A stretch of DNA of 64,000 bases from Collybiopsis luxurians FD-317 M1 (taxonomy: Eukaryota; Basidiomycota; Agaricomycetes; Agaricales; Omphalotaceae), in NCBI GenBank assembly GCA_000827265.1, contig KN834758.1, positions 1 to 64,000 of the forward strand, given 5' to 3'. This document shows, in pieces, positions 1 through 10,075 of this stretch. The stretch's first letter is position 1. Every line of letters begins with the position of its first letter. A program made the position numbers and the translations under genes. The notes under the pieces are model-generated. The model was not told the origin of the DNA and searched no databases. It worked only from the letters and a program-made list of their open reading frames with translations.

Positions 1-110
1 ATATTTGGTAGTAGGTAAAGAGTGGGGGGAAAGGATCCTCTTTCTCTTAAAGCTCAAAATCCCCAAGTATTTATATTACAAAAATTATATTACTTCCTAT
101 TTAAGCAATT

Positions 111-240
111 TGACTCACAATGACTCCAATTGACTCTAGTTGACTCCGCTTAAAATTTTCAAAAGCTTCATTAGCCTTTTATAGTATCCATGGCTCATTT
201 TGAGTCAGGTTAATTCATTTAGAGTCATTCTGACTCATTG
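111..240. repeat. Cluster of TGACTC / GAGTCA motifs
   Basis: At least four TGACTC-type copies lie at 111-147 and three GAGTCA/TGACTC copies at 200-238, mostly in opposite orientation on the two sides. Such subterminal repeats are typical of transposase-binding regions of DNA transposons. I see no terminal inverted repeats or target duplication here, so the parent element is undefined. Similar motifs recur near 6770 and 9790. Confidence 0.4.
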
Positions 241-385
241 TAATATGACCTGAGCTCAATGAGTAAGCAGAATCTCCTACCTTATCTTATCAGAGAGCTC
301 TCTAGAGATTTTTACACTCTGAAAATATTTCTAATAATTATTTAATTATTTATCAGTAATTTCTTGAAACAGGAATGGCTCCTGA

Positions 386-432
386 CAGCCTTCTCAATAC
401 ATCTTCAGTTTGTCCTCTGAAGACAGTTCATT
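386..432 (+). pseudogene. Scrap of an endoplasmin exon
   Basis: Forty-seven bases match 28392-28438, inside the endoplasmin gene of this same window, with two differences. Both differences turn a CG of the functional gene into CA or TG. The fragment is far too short to code for anything. It lies in the same orientation and order relative to the second scrap (623-1060) as the two source genes do, so both probably arrived in one duplication or capture event followed by internal loss. The 190 bases between the scraps match nothing I recognise. Confidence 0.85.
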
Positions 433-622
433 AACCACTGTGGAACTTTGGACTGTGTCAGAAGATCTTGGATTTGTATGGAACCTTTGACAATGTCCCT
501 ACACCTTGCCAAACAAATTGATTATATACTGGAGATTGTGTTTTTGGGTGTTATATAGTAGACTAGCTTGACACAGCTACTGTTTTCATCCTTTCCATCT
601 ACACAAAATCTAGCTTATTACT

Positions 623-1060
623 GGATTACAATAGACAGCATAGAACTCACTCTACTGCCAGTCTCAACTCCAAAATGGCCATAAATGCTGCCCATCTTTG
701 TATGACTTCCAGTGGAACAATGGATATTGCAGAAGACAATCCATTTGCACTAGCCCCACCATCTCAAGGATCTAAATTTGATTCAAAGGCTGCTGCCCAT
801 GCTTATACTATGTCCAATGTATACATGGGCTCACAATTGCTTCCAAAGATTGCAGCCCATGCCTGTACTATGTCCAACAGATCCATGGGCTCACAAATGC
901 TTTTTGATAACAACAGTGCCTCTACAATGACTGGCAGGGCTCCACCTCATGAAAACCATTACTCAACCACATTGGAGCTTCTTAGACCCAAGGTATTGGT
1001 TATGCCTAGTCCATTGCAGTCTGCGAATGCACCTTCCCCACCCCCAAAGGGAAGGGATGG
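623..1060 (+). pseudogene. Decayed copy of an exon of the 31-34 kb gene
   Basis: These 438 bases align without a gap to 32035-32472, an internal part of exon 2 of the uncharacterised gene at 31254-34171. By hand I count about 44 differences. Most are C-to-T or G-to-A, and roughly two thirds sit on CpG dinucleotides of the source. Only one CpG remains in the copy. The reading frame happens to stay open from the ATG at 675 to a stop at 1083, but it has neither the true N terminus nor the C-terminal half. It is best read as a gene fragment, not a gene. Confidence 0.93.
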
Positions 1061-1221
1061 CTACCACAGTGCTCTTACCAAATAGAGGATGGCCAATGTA
1101 TTGCAAGTTACCATGATTCAGTTTGGACTGTATGGATAATAAATGTTCCATGTCAGTTATATATTCACTTGGAACTTTGTCTGTATTCAATGCATACAAG
1201 AAATTAGGAGTCAAAATATCA

Positions 1222-1229
1222 TGGGGTGC
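1222..1229. repeat. Target-site duplication, left copy
   Basis: TGGGGTGC directly precedes the hAT-type element and is repeated exactly at 1862-1869. Confidence 0.9.
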
Positions 1230-1861
1230 CAGTGTTGCCATGGTTCAGTGTGTGAACCTACTGAACCCAGTGCAAACCTGAACTGGACCCAAGGTTCAGG
1301 TTCAGGCTCAGCAAAACCTTGAAGGTTCACAAACCTGGAGGTTCAAGGTTTGGGTGGTGGTGAACCTGAACTGAACCTCTAAACCTGAACTGAACCTGCA
1401 ACAGTTTGCAGGCCAACATATGTATCTGAAAGAGGCAGATTGTTTTTTTATTTATCTCTTCTAAGGTTAGTAACTCATAATTAAGGTAGAAAAAACCTCC
1501 TCAATTGAGTTTCTAAGTGAACAATTTAAATCTTGTTATATGATACACTATTACATCATACTTGCTCCCAGTAATTAAGATAAAACCTGATCTATAGGAC
1601 CATCATTTAACAACCCAATAGGCCCATTTTGAGTGAATATATATGTATGGGTAGCAAAAATTCAAGTTATGGAGCTTAAAAAGTACTCATCTATTCAATC
1701 TGAAATTTTGAAGGTTCAGAGGTTCAAACCCAGTTCTGAACCCAGGCTGGACTGAACCTCAGGTTCAAGGTTCAACAAATGCTGAACTGAACCTCAAGGT
1801 CCAGGTTCAGGTTCACCAAAAATGGCAGGTTTGTGCACTGAACTGAACTGCGGCAACACTG
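1230..1861. mobile_element. Non-autonomous hAT-type element (632 bp)
   Basis: The element starts CAGTGTTGCC and ends GGCAACACTG, an exact 10-bp terminal inverted repeat of the CAGnG type common in hAT elements. It is flanked by the perfect 8-bp target duplication TGGGGTGC (1222-1229 and 1862-1869), the length hAT transposases produce. Both subterminal regions (1230-1410 and 1705-1850) are packed with AGGTTCAG/CTGAACCT motifs in both orientations, probable transposase-binding sites. There is no transposase gene, so it would need one in trans. Most CpGs are gone, so it is probably old. Confidence 0.9.
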
Positions 1862-1869
1862 TGGGGTGC
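1862..1869. repeat. Target-site duplication, right copy
   Basis: TGGGGTGC directly follows the hAT-type element, identical to 1222-1229. Confidence 0.9.
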
Positions 1870-2749
1870 ATGATCACTCTTTTCAAGAGGCAAAGATCTA
1901 AACAAGGTGCATGCAATCTCTGCTCCAAAGGTTTGCATGTAAACACAACATAATGAAAGATACAGATCAATTTCAATGGAACTATGTTCAGAGTATAACC
2001 AGAGGCATGTTTCCCTGATATTGCTGACAGCCTGGCATTTGTCCAAGAAGGATGGGATGGGAGAGCCTTCAAAGTTGCAACATTTAGTTTTCTCACCTCA
2101 TCTTCTCTGAATGTATCAAACATTAAACAGGATGGAAGATAATATATATATTGATACTGGTACAAAGCAAGAACTGTTAGATACAAGGTATACAGAGATA
2201 AAAGAATCTATTGAACATACCTGGTACAAAGCAAGAACCATTAGGGGTTGCTTTGTCCCAGGTTGGTTACTATACCAAATAGGGGAACTCTAGAGTTAAT
2301 CCAATGAGATGGTCCAGTCACCATTTGACAGAATGTGGTAGCAGCAGGTAAACTCCATAAAGGGTGAGGTAATATACAGTGTACAGGTTCACTGCAAAAA
2401 GAAAATGTCTTAGCTGACTGCATAAATCAGAGAGCAGATGGAAAAAACAATGAGTGACATGGAAAAATTTCATTGGATATTGCAGCATGGGTATTATTGA
2501 GATTAGATAAGGGCATGGAAAACTCCTACCTATTGGGGCCAAATTTAGGCAGATAATGGCAGATTGCTGCATACACAGCCCTCCCTTCCCTTCAGTCAGA
2601 GTTGGGGATACCAGAACTATTCACCATTTAAGAATGCCTTCAAAAAAAAAAATACCTTTGAAGAACTAGCTTCACTGTTGGCTCTGGACTTTGAATTAAT
2701 AAACTGTACAATACAGAAATGCAAAAGTATATACAACTAAGAAGTCAGA
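1870..2749. other. Non-coding CpG-poor stretch
   Basis: I recognise no gene. An 18-base direct repeat (CTGGTACAAAGCAAGAAC) occurs at 2157-2174 and 2221-2238. Short open frames here have no family resemblance and are treated as chance. Confidence 0.5.
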
Positions 2750-3714
2750 CTATCCCAACTTGACTTGCATGGCCCCTGCTAGCATCTCAAAAAAGTAATT
2801 GTTCAAGTACCCAATGGCTTCATTGTTATCAACAAACTGAACATAAAACACCCTTTCTTTTTCTGTTGTCATGAGCACCATAACCTTGAATGCCTTCTCC
2901 TCTTCATCAACTTCAGCAATGAAAATCTGTTGCTGTTGCAGAGGCTCTGGGTTTTGCTTCCATTGTGCTATCTGTTGAGACATCACATGAATGGCAGACT
3001 GCCTGTCCACCTGACTCCAAGCAAATGAAGTTTCAACTGGCATGGCTGGAGGAAATTGTAGGTGAGTGTCACTCCAATGGGCAGGATGTGACACAATAGT
3101 TGAATGATGAGTTGGATAAGATGTCTGAGATAGGTTTGGGGGGGCTACAAGAGTAGAAGGATCAACAATATAAGGCAATTCACACCTAAGTACACTGTCA
3201 GCTGAAGTGCAAAATGAGATTATGAACAAGACATACTGCATTTGGGTTTTACAATGCAAAGTCTCAAGGAAGGCATGAAATCCTTGGTCTTGTGTGTTAC
3301 ATACAACTTTCTGTGAGAGAAACAAGGCAGCACTGGTGGCATGAATGTGGCTAAACAGACACTCATTAATTAGACTGATGTACCTGAGATGGAAACATAC
3401 TCTAAGAGGGTTTTGCAGCCCTTCTGCAAAAGGTCTTCTGCTTGAGTCACAAACTGATCTCTCTCTGCTCTGGTCTGAGGCATGAAATTTTCAGGTGGCA
3501 AATCAATTTTTTTTTGGGTATTATAAACCTCGAGAAATTGATTTGGATCTTTGTGTAGGACTGCAGCATTTTCCTCAAAAACACAGTCATAGTGAAACAA
3601 GCTCATAGCAGCTGTCTTGGCATATTCTTTTTTTGCAGTGGTCAGTTGTTTGGGCATCAGTACCTCATGAAACATGTGATCTTTTGCTTCTTCTCTGCTC
3701 ACAGCGACCATCAT
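2750..3714 (-). CDS. Hypothetical protein, probably a gene relic
   Basis: Two long open segments on the minus strand (3388-3714 and 2750-3309) join in frame through a plausible GT-AG intron, giving a protein of about 290 residues without internal stops. An acidic, lysine-containing patch sits near the end (around 2890). I recognise no domain. The apparent start lies only 4 bp from the divergent start of the HNH-type gene at 3719, so either the true start is internal or one gene model is wrong. The coding sequence is CpG-poor like its surroundings. It could be a captured or decayed gene. Confidence 0.35.
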
Positions 3715-3718
3715 CAAT

Positions 3719-4282
3719 ATGACAGAGCTTCCACAGCCCAAGTTAGCTTTCAACAAGGAGCATCATGCCAATGCTAAGAGCCTTTACAAATTTGTTTTCA
3801 CCACTCAATCTGACATGAGAACAGAAAAGGAGTTGATGTACAGTCATATAGTGGGATACCTCCTCATTTATCCCCTCCATGCAGTTTCCCATGAGAAGGT
3901 CCTGGAGGAAATTTCTTCCATACATCAAGAACATCCCTCTGCAATATCCACCAATATCCATGCACCTGGGAAAATGTATTTTGAAAATTTCATTAGTCCC
4001 TGTGTTTTGGTTTTTCTATCTGCTCCCTCTCTAAATTCATGCTCTACAAATAATCCAGTTCAGAAGAGCAAGGCAGCCACCCCTGCCACCTCTGTGCATG
4101 TCTTGAGACCATCATTCAATAGAGCATGCAAGAGTATAAAGCCAATTCTCAGGGAGCCCCCAAAAAATTATACCAGGGTGAAAGATCAAGTCCAGCAATG
4201 TTTTACCAAGTTGGCAACAAAAGCTCACCTTTCTGTTTGCATCCAGGCTCTCATCTGAGATGGGTACTGCTTCTGGCTAACA
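3719..4282 (+). pseudogene. HNH_2-type protein, N-terminal piece (broken gene, part 1)
   Basis: The piece opens with an ATG and reads 179 residues to an in-frame TGA at 4256-4258. An early segment (IVGYLLIY and a following EKVLEEIS) and a later one (RPSF then REPPKNY) resemble the N-terminal half of the mushroom HNH-domain protein family. The stop sits in ALI-stop-DGY, where I expect an arginine (CGA), so CpG decay may have created it. A second expected arginine codon, CGC, reads TGC two codons later. The gene is then cut by the inverted-repeat element at 4289-5488. Parts 2 and 3 follow at 5491-6639 and 10084-10341. The family call is from remembered patterns and needs a profile search. Confidence 0.6.
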
Positions 4283-4288
4283 CTGCAG

Positions 4289-4714
4289 AGGACCCAAAAA
4301 ATTACATGTGAAAAAGATTAAGTATAACATTTACAAAAAAGTAGTTCTTTTTCAGTGAATTTTACATCCAAAAAGAAAGGACTTTAACACATGAAAAATA
4401 TTTGGAAAACTTGAGTATATTTTGCACACAATATTATAAAAATTACAGTCCAATTTTTGCTTGATAAAGAAGTGATTTTTCAGTAGAAAGCTTGATTCAA
4501 TTTTGCTGGACAAAGGAATCAAAATTAGTTGCCTTTAGCAGCACAGATCCTGCCTGTAAATGATGTGATAATACACACAATAAAGGGTATGGAAATAGGA
4601 GATCTTTTGTGCTCATAAAAGAATACCTTTTTTACTTGAAAAACTAATTGGGATCTTTTCGGAGCCTATGGTTCCAAAAATGTTCTGATAATTGGAACCG
4701 ACTACCTTTTTTGG
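4289..4714 (+). repeat. Left inverted-repeat arm
   Basis: Reverse complement of 5095-5488. It begins AGGACCCAAAAAATTACATG and ends CTACCTTTTTTGG. It carries one insertion of about 30 bases relative to the right arm. Confidence 0.88.
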
Positions 4715-5094
4715 AGATCAATTGGAAGAGCAGGTGCATCCCCTGGAGAAGCTTGTCAGCATCCTCCAAGGCATTTGTATGGGTACTGAGAGGAGCAGGT
4801 TGAGCTACACATAGGTGTTCTGGGCATGGTACAAGGTGATTCTACAAGAAGGCAGTCAGTATGGATTGTTGTGATCAAATTGACTCACCATATGGGAAAT
4901 GATTCAATGAAAGACAGTTTGAGTGAGTGGATGGAAGTAGCCAACTAGCAGCCACTTGATGAGAGAAATGAAGAAAGAGATTTTGAGCCACTACATGTCT
5001 TTTCCTGTTTATATAGCTGGAAAGACATAAAGACACAAAGAAAAGTGAACTTGGTATCAACTGACTGTAGAGGAAGCGCCCTGCAAGCACCTCA

Positions 5095-5488
5095 CCAAAA
5101 AAGGTAGTTGGTTCCGATTATCAGAACATTTAATTTTTCAGGCAAAAAAGGTATTCTTTTACAGGCACAAAAGACCTCCTATTTCCATACCCTTTATTGT
5201 GCATATTATCACATCATTTATGGGCAGGATCTGTGCCACAAAAGGCAACTAATTTTGATTCCTTTGTCCAGCAAAATTGAATCAAGTTTTCTACTGAAAA
5301 ATCACTTTTTTATCAAGTGAAAATTGGACCGTAATTTTTATAATATTGCATGCAAAATAAACTCAAGTTTTCCAAATATTTTTCATGTGTTAAAGTCCTT
5401 TCTTTTCAGATGTAAAATTCACCAAAAAAGAACTACTTTTTTGTAAATCTTTTAGTTAATCTTTTTCACATGTAATTTTTTGGGTCCT
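5095..5488 (-). repeat. Right inverted-repeat arm
   Basis: Reverse complement of 4289-4714, ending AATTTTTTGGGTCCT. Coding sequence of the interrupted HNH-type gene resumes just beyond (reading RFDARGTANVDL). Confidence 0.88.
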
Positions 5489-5490
5489 GC

Positions 5491-6639
5491 GCAGCGAGGT
5501 TTGATGCAAGAGGAACAGCCAATGTGGATCTTTGAAATGACAACTGCCACGTGAGCTTGTGCTTTGCTCATTTGCCAAAGTGGCCAAAATTGCCAAGCCG
5601 CAACTGATCAATATGCTGAGGTTCACCTATGTGCTCAAGTATCAGCTTGCAGGAGAGGATATTATCTGATATATATGGATATCTGTAAACAAGTGTATAC
5701 TCTTGATCAAGTATGAGTAGTATTGGAAGTAATATAAGTACATTTCTCATTTCATTGTTGTGCAGGAGTGATTGGGATGGCAGAATTGGTATGCTTTGTA
5801 CCTCGAGAGACAGGCATTTCATACAAGTCAGTGCAAATATTCAGTTGTGCATTGCAGTGGGGAAATGGCAGGTTAGAGCTTGAGATCTATAGACCAGAGT
5901 GCAGGATCCCCAAAGGGGCATAGAAATTGAGGGTAAGTCAATGATAACAGGAGCAGATTGGGAGCAGAGGGAAAGATGGAATAGAACACATGTCAAACAT
6001 GCATTACCAGACCTCAATGCTGTTGTCAAATCACTTGGCTACTCAGCTGTCAGCAGAACTTCCTAATCTGGGGGGGGGGAGGGGGGGTTGTGAGACCATT
6101 TCAAAGATCCAGATTGGCCATTCCTCTTGGTTTGATGCATCTTCAATGCTCAACTCAACTGCTTTGTTGAAGGCCATCTTCTCCTTACAGTCTGAAACTC
6201 CTGCTGCTGCTGCCGTCGCCACACAATGTGCACACATATTCCCAGTCTCCATTAACTCTGGTTTGGGCTTGAAGTTGGAGAAAGTGAGTAACTTTTCTTC
6301 TTTCACATTTGTGCAATGGAAATTTTCTGTGAAGAGAGATAGTTCTGAACTTCAATCATTCAAAAATTTAGTGGCTTGCAAAATATCATGCACGAGCTCA
6401 ATGAGTCAAGAATGCATCACCTTGGCAACATCATGACCTTGAACTACGATGTTCACTATCTGTTTGACACTTTGAAGCTATGGCTTGAAGCTGTTAATGG
6501 GGTATGTTTCATCCTCTCTTCTCATAAGAAGATCCTTTTTGATGTGAGGCAGATATCTAACACCTATGAAATCAAAACAACCTCCGAATTCTCTGAACAG
6601 TTTGTCAAGATGCTCCATATTCCCTCTCACATCACCTTT
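5491..6639 (+). pseudogene. HNH_2-type protein, middle piece (broken gene, part 2)
   Basis: Fragments of the same gene continue here. RFDARGTANVDL follows the element end. ATQCAHIFP (about 6214-6243), whose histidine lies in the HNH-like core of this family, comes next. MHELNESRMHHLGNIMTLNYD (about 6388-6450) follows, then FDTLKLWLEA. A G-tract at 6070-6087 and frame changes show decay or introns that cannot be resolved by eye. The piece stops at SHITF, exactly where the 3.4-kb element begins. CpG is reduced compared with part 3, although both belonged to one gene. Confidence 0.65.
6632..6639. repeat. Target-site duplication, left copy
   Basis: TCACCTTT, identical to 10076-10083. It lies in the codons for IleThrPhe of the interrupted gene. 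Confidence 0.85.
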
Positions 6640-7215
6640 GAGTGTGCGCAAAGTAACTTTTCAAGTAACTTTTTTTCCTGCACTTGACAGCTTAACTTGC
6701 CAAGTCTCGGAAAAATGGACTTCTCATTAAAACTTCATTCCGGCACATTGAATGTGTTTGACTCACTATTAAAACTTCCTAGTTGAGTATATTGTTGAAT
6801 AATAACATTCTACAAGTGCCTTAAGTGAGTTAAATGCTTCCTGCTGCTGAGACTGCTGTTCAATCCATGGTCTCAAGTTTAATCACCTGGACTGGAATGC
6901 ACAGAACCTAAGACATAAAGGCTCAATGAGTACTGTAAATCCTGGGGTCTATTCAAACATAGACTTGAATATATTCACATCAATTCACTGTTTTGAGGCT
7001 ATTTACATACAAGTGTGCCAAAAGCACATGAGAAGTACAAATAATTAAAACTGCAAATAAATACATAATCCTGAATGTAAATATAGTCCATAGGTGACAG
7101 TGAGCCTTCATCCAAGTACCTACAAATCTGAGTAGAAGGAAAAAAAAAGGAAAACAAAGATAAAATTTCTGTTTCATAAACTACTTACTATGAGGCTGTT
7201 TGCCTTTACCCTTTC

Positions 7216-7944
7216 CTACACCTTTCTGCTGATTTTATTCTGTCCCTTGAAATCATGACTATTGGAAATGCCTGCTGCTTCTAGAATTTCTTCAACATCA
7301 TCATTTATCTGATCTGTCCTCTTTCTCTTACACTTTAGAATGGAAATTAAGTTGGGTTTGCCATCTGAATCCTTCTCTAGCAAATGCTTCCCCAGGGCTA
7401 GACCAGAGCCATTATACTTGCTTGTATGTGTAGGATTCAAGTGTAGAGATTAAAGATGAGATAGAGTTGGAGATGACTCCTGGTCTATATCCATTTTCAT
7501 ATTTTTTGTCTTCACTGGGGCATCTGGCAGTAAAACTGGTGTAATCTTGGTTGGAGGTGTAAATGAGGCTATATTATCTCTTCCAGCTAGGGTAAATACA
7601 TTTATTTTTCCCTGGACTCCAAGCATATGGTAACCCATCTGCACAGTGTGCAGTCACAACTTGAGCACCATTCTTAGAGAGTTCTATATCTTTGAGAGAC
7701 TTGACATGCATTGAGCTGGGTAAAGCAGTGATACTATCAAGAATGGTGTAAACAGGAGCATGTATTGTGTGGTTCCTGAGATACACTTTCTGGTAACTAA
7801 GATGTGTTGCAGAACATCTATGAAACATGCAAAACCATAGCTCCAAGTCTCCATCAAAGCAGTGTGAGTTATTATCTGATATGTATGATACTGCACATGC
7901 ATGAAATATGTTACAGTATTCCAGGACAGTGAGGTATTGTCCAT
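7216..7944 (-). pseudogene. Minus-strand coding relic inside the 3.4-kb element
   Basis: Three partly overlapping open frames (7684-7944, 7574-7846 and 7216-7644) may be exons of one decayed gene. One contains a basic patch (KCKRKR) followed by an acidic helix-like stretch (NDDVEEILEAAG). I recognise no transposase motif. It may be a remnant of the element's own gene or of captured host sequence. Confidence 0.3.
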
Positions 7945-8015
7945 ACAGGTTGTTGTACTTAAGAGTCTTGGTTTGGGGTTGTACTAGTAATTCACAAGTA
8001 GAACACTTCAGATCA

Positions 8016-8923
8016 CATCAGGAAAAAGACCCTGTAGCCCAGGCACATATGGGTTGCTATAGGTTATCCTAAGGCAGTTTAAGGCTTCTCAGGAGTCCTA
8101 GGCTACATAGGCTGCCCAGGATGCCAAGGGACACCCCCCAAATCCTGTGGAGCCTGAGAGTCCCTGAGGATCCCTGAGGATGCCCTGAAGATCCCTGGGG
8201 ATCTTTCAGGTGTCCTGAGGCTTCAATATATAAATGTGAAATAAAATATACTTTCATCTGTTCTTCTACTTACTCTACTCTATATATCCTACTCTTGTAT
8301 TGCTTTTGATATGCTGTAGTATTGTATTTTATAATATAGCTGTAATAGTATTCTTCAGTTTTACTACTTAGTTATTATACTAATGTAAGCTCTGTGTTGA
8401 CTTAACATACTTGAGTACAGTATATTTGTGTAGTACAAAGCCTATACATGTGTACATAGTATATATACAATAAGTTATAATAATACTGTGCATGTTTTGA
8501 TCATGGGAAAATGTTTTTGATTGTAGACAGTTCACAGTGAGCTCATCATGTGATCTATGAAAAAAGTGAAAACCTCTGCATAATTCTCACCAAAATAAAT
8601 GTTCTGGTTGTGTATTTAGACAAGAATAATGCATGACTATATATTTGCAATGTAATTTAGTATAATTTGAAGCATTTAGAATATTTCTGCTCCTGGGATC
8701 CTCAGGGAGCCCCAGGGAACCCCAGGGGGCCCTCAGGGACTCTCAAGTTATTTTTCAAACATTTTTCAGGGAGCCTAGGAATTGGCCCAAAACCTGGTAA
8801 GCCTAAGCAACCTAAGCAACTTGTGGTGCCTGAAAGTGCCTGAGGGTCCCCAGGATGTGGCCAATTCCCTGGGTGTCCTCAGACTTCCTGTATTTGCCTA
8901 GGAAAAAGGTGTTTTTTCTGATG
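8016..8923. mobile_element. Nested 0.9-kb element with subterminal repeats
   Basis: The ends CATCAGGAAAAAGACC (8016) and, reversed, CATCAGAAAAAACACC (8923) match at 14 of 16 positions. Inside each end lies a dense array of short palindromic motifs based on CCTGAGG/CCTCAGG and CCCAGGG (8090-8220 and 8695-8890), as seen in non-autonomous DNA elements. The centre is AT-rich and without a gene. A CA dinucleotide occurs on both flanks but is too short to call a target duplication. The same end sequence (CACATCAGGAAAAA) appears at 26631 in the second relic. Confidence 0.6.
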
Positions 8924-9973
8924 CACCTAAACATTTCCTCTTCTCAGCAATGGAACCTTTGCAAGTTGCGCTACCAGTCAAAACCCAAACCCATTTGCTC
9001 TGCTTGAAGGTCTTCTCATGTTGATCTCCTTTCTGCAATTCCCAGTGCTGATAACCATTTGACCAGTCAAGAGAATCATCATTTATGGCTAAAAAATCCA
9101 CTGTAAACATCCCCATACTCCAATAGACTGAAAGGTTCTACTTACTTCTGTCACCCTCCATGGTTACACCTTCAGCTAGTGCCTGAGAATGAAATGGATG
9201 GGAAGAGCTTGATATTTGGGAGGGCATATACCTATGCACTACACATTTTAGGGTACTGTAGATGTTTTTATAGGGGTCTTGTATTTAATACAAGCTGTAT
9301 ATATATAAATATGAAATACTTATGATACAGTGATAAGTCTGGTGTGTAGCAGTGGAAGCGGAACAAGTGAGGTGAGTGCCACAAAGACTGGTTGTGGTAT
9401 CAGATGGGAGCTACACAGATCTGCAAACAACTCAGTTGCTATATGGCTCAGACATATGAATGGGAAGGCAAGGAACAAGCTCTACTTCAGTGTCCTGAAG
9501 CAAAGCCTCAGGTGCATCAAAATGGACAACAAAATCTGCAAATATTAGGATATCTTAGTTTTGAAATGATCACAGTTAAGGTAAGGAATTGCAACAAAAT
9601 GAAATTGCACAGCACAAACTTGAAATACAAATGTAGCGACATTGTATACAGATATATTATTTTTATGTACAGTGACAAACAACATCATACAAAAGAACTT
9701 ACAAAAAGAGAACTAGGTGATAAGGTCAGTGTATTTTATGTTTTTGACTCAGAGTATTTGGATATAGATAAGACAACTTAGACTCATTGAGTCAGCAACA
9801 TTCCTGGTAATGTAGGACATTGAACTCACTCAGTACACTCATAATCTAGTTGAGGCCCCTAGATATAACCTTCAATGGTGACAAATAAATCATCAAATGT
9901 GTTGAAAACAAGTTTTAATGAGAAGTACATTGTGCCGAGATTCGGCAAGTTAGCTGTCAAGCGCGGGAAAAAA

Positions 9974-10001
9974 AAGTTACTTTGTCGCGACAAAGTAACT
10001 T
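9974..10001. repeat. 28-bp perfect palindrome
   Basis: AAGTTACTTTGTCG followed directly by its reverse complement, inside the right end of the 3.4-kb element. It repeats the AAGTTACTTT motif of the terminus and is probably a transposase-binding or end-pairing site. The relic at 26134 lacks it. Confidence 0.8.
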
Positions 10002-10075
10002 AAGTAACTTAAAGTTACTTTTGTAAGACAAAGTTAGCGGACTTTGAAATATTAAAGTTACTTTGTTAACACCCG

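Larger units (their letters stand above)
4289..5488. mobile_element. 1.2-kb element with ~400-bp terminal inverted repeats
   Basis: The left arm (4289-4714) and the right arm (5095-5488) are reverse complements over their whole length with few mismatches. The left arm carries about 30 extra bases near 4655-4690. The ends read AGGACCC...GGGTCCT. The 380-bp centre has no recognisable coding sequence, so the element is non-autonomous. Very long inverted repeats are typical of Mutator-like elements, but I could not identify a clean target duplication (flanks CTGCAG and GCGCAG are only similar), so the superfamily is open. It lies inside the HNH-type gene. Arm identity suggests it is younger than the CpG decay of its neighbours, or that the arms have been converted. 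Confidence 0.85.
1..10075. other. CpG-depleted, AT-rich transposon-rich block
   Basis: CG dinucleotides are almost absent from about 1 to 9.9 kb, while TG and CA are common. From about 10.0 kb onward CG is frequent again. Where a decayed copy can be aligned with its intact source (623-1060 against 32035-32472), most differences are C-to-T or G-to-A and most fall on CpG. This fits deamination of methylated cytosine over repeats, as known in Agaricomycetes. The edge coincides with the right end of the 3.4-kb element. That methylation is the mechanism is inference; the depletion itself is visible. Confidence 0.85.
6640..10075. mobile_element. 3.4-kb DNA transposon relic with 8-bp target duplication
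   Basis: The right end reads ...AAAGTTACTTTGTTAACACCCG. Its reverse complement, CGGGTGTTAACAAAGTAAC, matches the left end GAGTGTGCGCAAAGTAAC with four to five changes. Similarity continues inward for over 100 bases (CTTGACAGC, TCTCGG, ACTTCTCATTAAAACTT). The 8-bp duplication TCACCTTT flanks it (6632-6639 and 10076-10083). Removing the element and one copy restores the reading frame of the HNH-type gene. No transposase is recognisable; only minus-strand frames of unknown identity lie inside (7216-7944). An 8-bp duplication fits hAT; 9 bp with one transition would fit Mutator-like, so the superfamily is open. A relative begins at 26134. Confidence 0.85.

Noticed and set aside
675..1085. 136-residue open frame as a functional gene
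   Set aside because: It is a CpG-decayed internal fragment of the 31-34 kb gene without its true ends.
2241..2572. Leu/Phe-rich minus-strand frames as a membrane protein gene
   Set aside because: AT-rich, no start context or family similarity, and located in transposon debris.
4283..5490. Target-site duplication for the long inverted-repeat element
   Set aside because: Flanks CTGCAG and GCGCAG are only similar and not placed symmetrically, so I do not call a duplication.
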